Source: RHKX01 sp964641695 (GTDB taxonomy: Bacteria > Actinomycetota > Thermoleophilia > Solirubrobacterales > 70-9). Taken from it: 64,000 nt of DNA. The notes under the pieces are model-generated. The model saw only the letters and a list, made by a program, of their open reading frames with translations. It did not search any database and had not been told where the DNA came from. The stretch is taken from NCBI GenBank assembly GCA_964641695.1, contig CAZXKG010000001.1:7530-71529 (forward strand), in the 5' to 3' direction. A program made the position numbers and the translations under genes. Positions 60,314 through 64,000 of the stretch are shown here, one piece after another (position 1 is the stretch's first letter; each line of letters begins with the position of its first letter).

Positions 60314-61378
60314 TCATGCGAGCGCTTCTATGAGCGCTCGCATCGCCGCCGGGTAGCGGTGGGCGTTGCCGCCGTGGCGGCCTTCGAAGAGCTCGAACTC
60401 GTGGGCGACGCCGATCTCGTTCAGCTCGCGGTGCAGGGCCGTCGCGGCGAGGTCCATGTAGTACTCGTCGGCGCGGCCTGCATCGATGCGGATGTGGCGC
60501 ATCTCGCGCAGCGCCGCGACGTGGTTGGGGATCATCCGCACCGGATCCTTCTCCAGCCACGTCTCCCAGACGTCCGGGACCAGGGCACCGGTGCCGATGT
60601 CGAACGGCAGCAGCGCCTTCCCGGCCCGGTTGGGATCCGGTGAGTAGCAGGCGGCGCAGCCGTAGTTCATCAGCGCGTGTCCGTAGGTCGGGAAGTCGAA
60701 GCGGTCGGCTTCGGCGAGCCGCTCGAAGAAGACCTCGAAGCTGCCCTCGAAGCGGTCGCGGATGATCCGCGCCGTCTCCAGGAAGCCGGGGGCCATCGTC
60801 ACCTCGAAGAGCGCGTCTCCGGCATGGGTGACGAAGCCGCCGAACAGGTCCGGCCGCGTCATCGCGGTGACCATCGCCCCGTAGCCGCCGGAGGAGTGTC
60901 CGCTGAGGCCTCGCCGCTCGGCCGCGGTCGGGTAGCGCTCGTCGACCAGCGACACGATCTCCTCGCAGAGGTAGGAGCCGTAGCGCCCCGTGCCGGAGGA
61001 GTCGAGGAACTGGGAGCCGCCGTAGGTCGTCCAGCAGTCGGGGAAGACGACGATCGCGTCGGGGCAGTCGGGGTCGGCGAGCAGCTCGTCGAAGCGCTCG
61101 ATCCCGGTCGGGGAGAAGAGCTCGACGCTGCGCCACTTCTCGAGCTGGCCGAAGTAGCCCTGCAGGACGTAGACGGTCGGCAGCGGCCGCGGATGGTCGA
61201 GCTCGACCCCGGGCGGGCGCAGCACGAACAGGGGGCGCCGGATCGGGTCGCCCAGCGGGTTGTCGGCGAGCAGATCCGACTCGACCACGAGCCGGTCGAG
61301 CGTTCCCGCGAGCGGTCGGTTCCAGGGAAGGCCGAGCAGCTCGTCCCCGCTCGTCGACTCTGCGTGGAGCAAGCGCAT
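60314..61378 (-). CDS. Putative alpha/beta-hydrolase esterase
   Basis: 354 residues, esterase-D/PHB-depolymerase-like alpha/beta hydrolase. The nucleophile elbow is GLSGHSSGGYGAM (Ser in GxSxG) and the likely catalytic His is in FEGRHGGNAHRYP. N-terminal strands read PTVYVLQGYFGQLEKW with VVFPDCWTTYGGSQ before the elbow. The ATG at 61378 is chosen; the frame stays open much further but runs antisense through gcvT and gcvH. No signal peptide, so probably cytoplasmic. Divergent from gcvT by 48 bases. Substrate unknown. Confidence 0.82.
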   Translation of the reverse strand: MRLLHAESTSGDELLGLPWNRPLAGTLDRLVVESDLLADNPLGDPIRRPLFVLRPPGVELDHPRPLPTVYVLQGYFGQLEKWRSVELFSPTGIERFDELLADPDCPDAIVVFPDCWTTYGGSQFLDSSGTGRYGSYLCEEIVSLVDERYPTAAERRGLSGHSSGGYGAMVTAMTRPDLFGGFVTHAGDALFEVTMAPGFLETARIIRDRFEGSFEVFFERLAEADRFDFPTYGHALMNYGCAACYSPDPNRAGKALLPFDIGTGALVPDVWETWLEKDPVRMIPNHVAALREMRHIRIDAGRADEYYMDLAATALHRELNEIGVAHEFELFEGRHGGNAHRYPAAMRALIEALA

Positions 61379-61426
61379 GAGCCAGACAGTAGCCGCAGCC
61401 GTCGTCACCGCTAGATTGCGGCCGCG

Positions 61427-62524
61427 ATGACCGAGTCCCTGCGCCGCACACCGCTGTATGAGGAGCACGTCGCCGCGGGCGCTCGCCTCGTTCCTTTCGC
61501 CGGCTGGGAGATGCCGGTCCAGTACGAGGGCGTGGGCCCCGAGCACGCGGCGGTGCGGGAGGCGGCCGGGGTCTTCGACGTCTCGCACATGGGGCTGATC
61601 AAGACCTCCGGCCGGGACGCGTTCGACTTCCTCCAGCACGCGGTCAGCAACGACGTCGGGACGCTCGTCCCCGGCGGCGCCCAGTACTCGTGCTTGTGCG
61701 CCGACGACGGCGGGATCCTCGACGACCTGTTCACCTACCGGCTCGACGACGACCCGGCGGGCGGGCCGGAGTACATGACGGTCTCGAACGCCGCCAACCA
61801 CGAGACGGACCTGGCGCGGCTGGCGGAGCTCGCCGGGCGCGGTGGGTACGAGGTCGAGATCGAGGATCTGGCGGAGGGGCACGCGATGCTCGCGGTGCAG
61901 GGACCGCGGGCGCGGGCCGCGGTCGAGCGGCTGGCGGAGGGGGAGCTGCCGCCCCGGATGCGGTCGGCGCGGATGCGAGTCGCCGGGTATGAGGCGCTCG
62001 TCTGCGGGACCGGGTACACGGGTGAGGACGGGGTGGAGGTGATCCTCGCCGCGACCGCTGCCGCGGATCTCTGGCGCGAGCTGCTCGCGGCGGGGGTGCA
62101 GCCCTGCGGCCTCGCGGCCCGCGACACGCTGCGGCTGGAGTCCTGCTTCCACCTGCACGGCAACGACATCGGCCCCGGCCGCGACCCGATCGAGGCCGGG
62201 CTGGGGTGGTGCTGCAAGGAGGCGACGGGGTTCGCCGGATCGGAGGCGGTTGCCGCGGCGCGTGAGCGGGGCCCGTCGCAGCGGTTCGTGCCGTTCGCGA
62301 TCGAGGGCAAGGGGATCCCGCGGCCGGGGAACCCGATCGTCCTCGACGGCCAGCCGGTGGGCGTGGTGACGAGCGGCACCCACTCGCCCTCGCTCGGCTT
62401 CGGAATCGGGATGGGCTACGTTCGCCGCGACCTGGCGGAGCCGGGTACGAGGATCGGGATCGACGTCCGCGGCAAGATCCGCGAGGCCGAGATCCGCACG
62501 AAACCGCTCTACCCGCCAAGCTGA
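61427..62524 (+). CDS. gcvT: Glycine cleavage system T protein (aminomethyltransferase)
   Basis: Transfers the methylene group from lipoyl-bound aminomethyl to tetrahydrofolate. 365 residues. N-terminal PLYEEHVAAGARLVPFAGWE, EAAGVFDVSHMG, then YTGEDGVEVIL, AARDTLRLESCFHLHGND and the C-terminal GVVTSGTHSPSLGFGIGMGY. First gene of gcvT-gcvH-gcvP. No glycine riboswitch is seen in the 48-base space upstream. Confidence 0.95.
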   Translation: MTESLRRTPLYEEHVAAGARLVPFAGWEMPVQYEGVGPEHAAVREAAGVFDVSHMGLIKTSGRDAFDFLQHAVSNDVGTLVPGGAQYSCLCADDGGILDDLFTYRLDDDPAGGPEYMTVSNAANHETDLARLAELAGRGGYEVEIEDLAEGHAMLAVQGPRARAAVERLAEGELPPRMRSARMRVAGYEALVCGTGYTGEDGVEVILAATAAADLWRELLAAGVQPCGLAARDTLRLESCFHLHGNDIGPGRDPIEAGLGWCCKEATGFAGSEAVAAARERGPSQRFVPFAIEGKGIPRPGNPIVLDGQPVGVVTSGTHSPSLGFGIGMGYVRRDLAEPGTRIGIDVRGKIREAEIRTKPLYPPS

Positions 62525-62566
62525 GGGCCTGCGGGGACCAACCAAGAGGAGAGAGAGGAAAGACCG

Positions 62567-62959
62567 ATGGCCACTGAGGAGAGCTTCCCCACCGACGTCC
62601 GCTTCCACCCCGAGCACGACTGGGCGCGGGTCGAGGGGGAGGAGGCGACGATGGGGATCACCTGGTACGCGCAGGACTCGCTCGGCGAGGTCGTCTTCTA
62701 CGAGCCGCCATCGGTCGGCGCGACGGTGAGCAAGGACGAGCCCTACACGGAGATCGAGTCGGTCAAGGCCGTCTCGGACGTGATCGCGCCCCTGAGCGGC
62801 GAGGTGATCGCCGTCAACGAGGCCGCCGAGACGAATCCCGAGTTGATCAACGACGATCCCTACGGCGAGGGCTGGCTGGTGAGGATCAGGCTGAGTGATC
62901 CCGCCGAGGTCGAGTCGCTGCTCGATTCCGCCGCATATCGCGAGCTGCTCGCCGACTGA
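62567..62959 (+). CDS. gcvH: Glycine cleavage system H protein
   Basis: Lipoyl carrier, 130 residues. The lipoylated lysine is K67 in EIESVKAVSDV; HPEHDWARVEGEEATMGIT and NDDPYGEGWLVRI are the other signatures. A purine-rich ribosome site (GAGGAGAGAGAGGAAAG) precedes the ATG at 62567. It follows gcvT by 42 bases. Confidence 0.96.
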   Translation: MATEESFPTDVRFHPEHDWARVEGEEATMGITWYAQDSLGEVVFYEPPSVGATVSKDEPYTEIESVKAVSDVIAPLSGEVIAVNEAAETNPELINDDPYGEGWLVRIRLSDPAEVESLLDSAAYRELLAD

Positions 62960-62988
62960 GGGCGATCCCGGCGTGGACCGCGCCGCCG

Positions 62989-63016
62989 CGAACCGCCGCC
63001 CGCGGGCGGCGGTTCG
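62989..63016. terminator. Perfect 28-base palindrome between gcvH and gcvPA
   Basis: CGAACCGCCGCCCG followed at once by its complement CGGGCGGCGGTTCG; an outer GGACCG/CGGTCC pair (62975-62980, 63015-63020) surrounds it with a short bulge. It can form a strong stem inside the gcv operon, a possible attenuator. A -10-like TAGCAT lies at 63032-63037, just before the next gene. Confidence 0.5.
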
Positions 63017-63044
63017 GTCCAGCCATCTGGTTAGCATCGGAGCG

Positions 63045-64000
63045 GTGAGCGGCTACACCTCCGTCACCGACCGCGACCGCGAGCAGATGCTCGCCGCCGT
63101 CGGCGTCTCCTCGATCGACGAGCTGTTCGAGGGCATCCCCGCCGAGGTCCGCTTCGATGGCGCACTCGATCTTCCCGACGGCCTCGGCGAGGCGGCCGTC
63201 TTCGCGCGTCTGCGCGAGCTCGCCTCCCGCAACGCCGACGCCGACTCGGAGATCTGCTTCCTGGGCGCCGGCATGTACGACCACTACGTCCCGGCGATCG
63301 TCGACGCGATCACCTCGCGCTCGGAGTTCCTGACCCCGTACACGCCGTATCAGCCCGAGATCTCCCAGGGCGGGCTGCAGGTGATGTTCGAGTTCCAGAC
63401 GGCGATCTCGGAGCTGACCGCGCTGCCGGTGGCGACCGCCGGGCTCTACGAGGGACCGTCCACCGTCGCTGCTGCCGCCTACCTCGCGATGGCGGCGACC
63501 AAGCGCGACCGCTTCGTCGTCTCGCAGGGGCTGCATCCACACTCGCGCGAGACCCTCGCCACCTACGCGGTCGGATACGGCGCCGAGGTGGTCGAGGTGC
63601 CGATGCGGGACGGGGTCACCGACGTCGAGGCGCTTCGCGACGCTCTCGACGATCGAACCGCCGCCGTCCTCGCGCAGTACCCGAGCTTCCTGGGTGGCGT
63701 CGAGGACCTGGAGGCGCTCGCGGACGCCGCGCACGGAGCCGGCGCGCTGATGATCGCCGCCTGCGATCCGATCGCGCTGGGGATCCTGCGGCCGCCGGGC
63801 GAGTGCGGGGTCGACATCGCCGTCGGCGAGGGCCAGCCGCTCGGCAACCGTCTCGACTTCGGCGGCCCCTCCTTCGGCTTCTTCGCCGCCACCGAGGCCC
63901 AGCTGCGGCGGATGCCCGGCCGGATCGCCGGGGAGACGACCGACGTCGACGGACGCCGGGGGTTCGTCCTCGCGCTGCAGACCCGCGAGCAGCACATCCG
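63045..64000 (+). CDS. gcvPA: Glycine dehydrogenase (decarboxylating) subunit 1, N-terminal part
   Basis: PLP enzyme half that, with subunit 2, releases CO2 from glycine and loads the H protein. 318 residues are visible; the frame runs off the window. It starts at GTG 63045 with MSGYTSVTDRDREQMLAAVG. FLGAGMYDHYVPAIVDAI, TPYTPYQPEISQGGLQVMFE and TALPVATAGLYEGPSTVAAA identify the split-type P1 subunit. The PLP lysine lies in subunit 2, outside the window. Confidence 0.93.
   Translation, partial: MSGYTSVTDRDREQMLAAVGVSSIDELFEGIPAEVRFDGALDLPDGLGEAAVFARLRELASRNADADSEICFLGAGMYDHYVPAIVDAITSRSEFLTPYTPYQPEISQGGLQVMFEFQTAISELTALPVATAGLYEGPSTVAAAAYLAMAATKRDRFVVSQGLHPHSRETLATYAVGYGAEVVEVPMRDGVTDVEALRDALDDRTAAVLAQYPSFLGGVEDLEALADAAHGAGALMIAACDPIALGILRPPGECGVDIAVGEGQPLGNRLDFGGPSFGFFAATEAQLRRMPGRIAGETTDVDGRRGFVLALQTREQHI

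Noticed and set aside
61379..61426. Glycine riboswitch before gcvT
   Set aside because: Only 48 bases separate the divergent genes, too short, and no core motif is present.
60314..63037. 907-residue reading of the esterase on the minus strand
   Set aside because: Everything upstream of 61378 is antisense to gcvT and gcvH and has the Arg/Pro/Gly-rich make-up of a shadow frame.

Overview
The window is a 64 kb, very GC-rich stretch of a bacterial chromosome, nearly all coding, with many 4- or 8-base start/stop overlaps and frequent GTG/TTG starts. The meso-DAP type MurE, the fused MoaD-MoaE (MoaX-like), the Tad-type secretion genes and the complete mraZ-to-ftsZ cluster fit a high-GC Actinomycetota; a Thermoleophilia/Solirubrobacterales-like lineage is my inference, not something the sequence proves. 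Two runs of ten N (844-853 and 17637-17646) are scaffold joins, so this is probably a draft or metagenome-assembled genome. Both joins cut genes, and the first joins two transketolase pieces that do not fit together cleanly.

Layout. 1-2.3 kb: transketolase (in two pieces) and rpiB. 2.4-9.2 kb: a molybdenum-enzyme block with fdhD, a formate-dehydrogenase-like molybdoenzyme (FdhF/YdeP type) and cofactor genes mobA, moeA, moaX, moaC and mogA. 9.4-17.3 kb: a metallophosphoesterase, tRNA-Glu, a small Phd/PIN toxin-antitoxin pair, a membrane GT2 glycosyltransferase with UDP-GlcNAc 2-epimerase, a TetR regulator, a secreted FG-GAP/ASPIC protein and tRNA-Leu. 17.3-21.6 kb: a zinc uptake locus (two different ABC-3 permeases, an ATPase, a His-rich binding lipoprotein) around a divergent Fur-family regulator, with two matching candidate operator sites. 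21.8-28.9 kb: a lone cNMP-binding protein, then a cobalamin riboswitch that leads a five-gene operon: two secreted DUF4430 proteins, EcfT, a double EcfA and an S component fused to an alpha/alpha-toroid (prenyltransferase-repeat) domain. The parts match the two domains of animal transcobalamin/intrinsic factor, so the operon reads as an ECF vitamin B12 importer with a transcobalamin-like capture device; this is the most interesting system in the window.

29-43.4 kb: glpD, a Rho-like factor with an altered P-loop, an unknown small gene, DUF192, an MFS exporter with its TetR regulator, a tight six-gene cluster (response regulator, histidine kinase, CpaB, CpaF/TadA, TadB, TadC), a GT1 glycosyltransferase with TetR, and a two-TM protein of unknown function. 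43.8-60.1 kb: the division and cell wall cluster mraZ-rsmH-ftsL-ftsI-murE-murF-mraY-murD-ftsW-murG-murC-murB-ftsQ-ftsZ, with a promoter carrying three TGG(G) repeats at exactly 10-base spacing (MraZ box) and a second consensus promoter before ftsZ. 60.3-64 kb: a putative esterase, then gcvT, gcvH and the start of gcvPA (glycine cleavage system), which runs off the window.

Several intergenic spaces hold unusually long GC-rich inverted repeats (2308-2391, 17324-17428, 47780-47860, 60087-60313, 62989-63016), mostly between convergent genes or at operon breaks and mostly without a T run.
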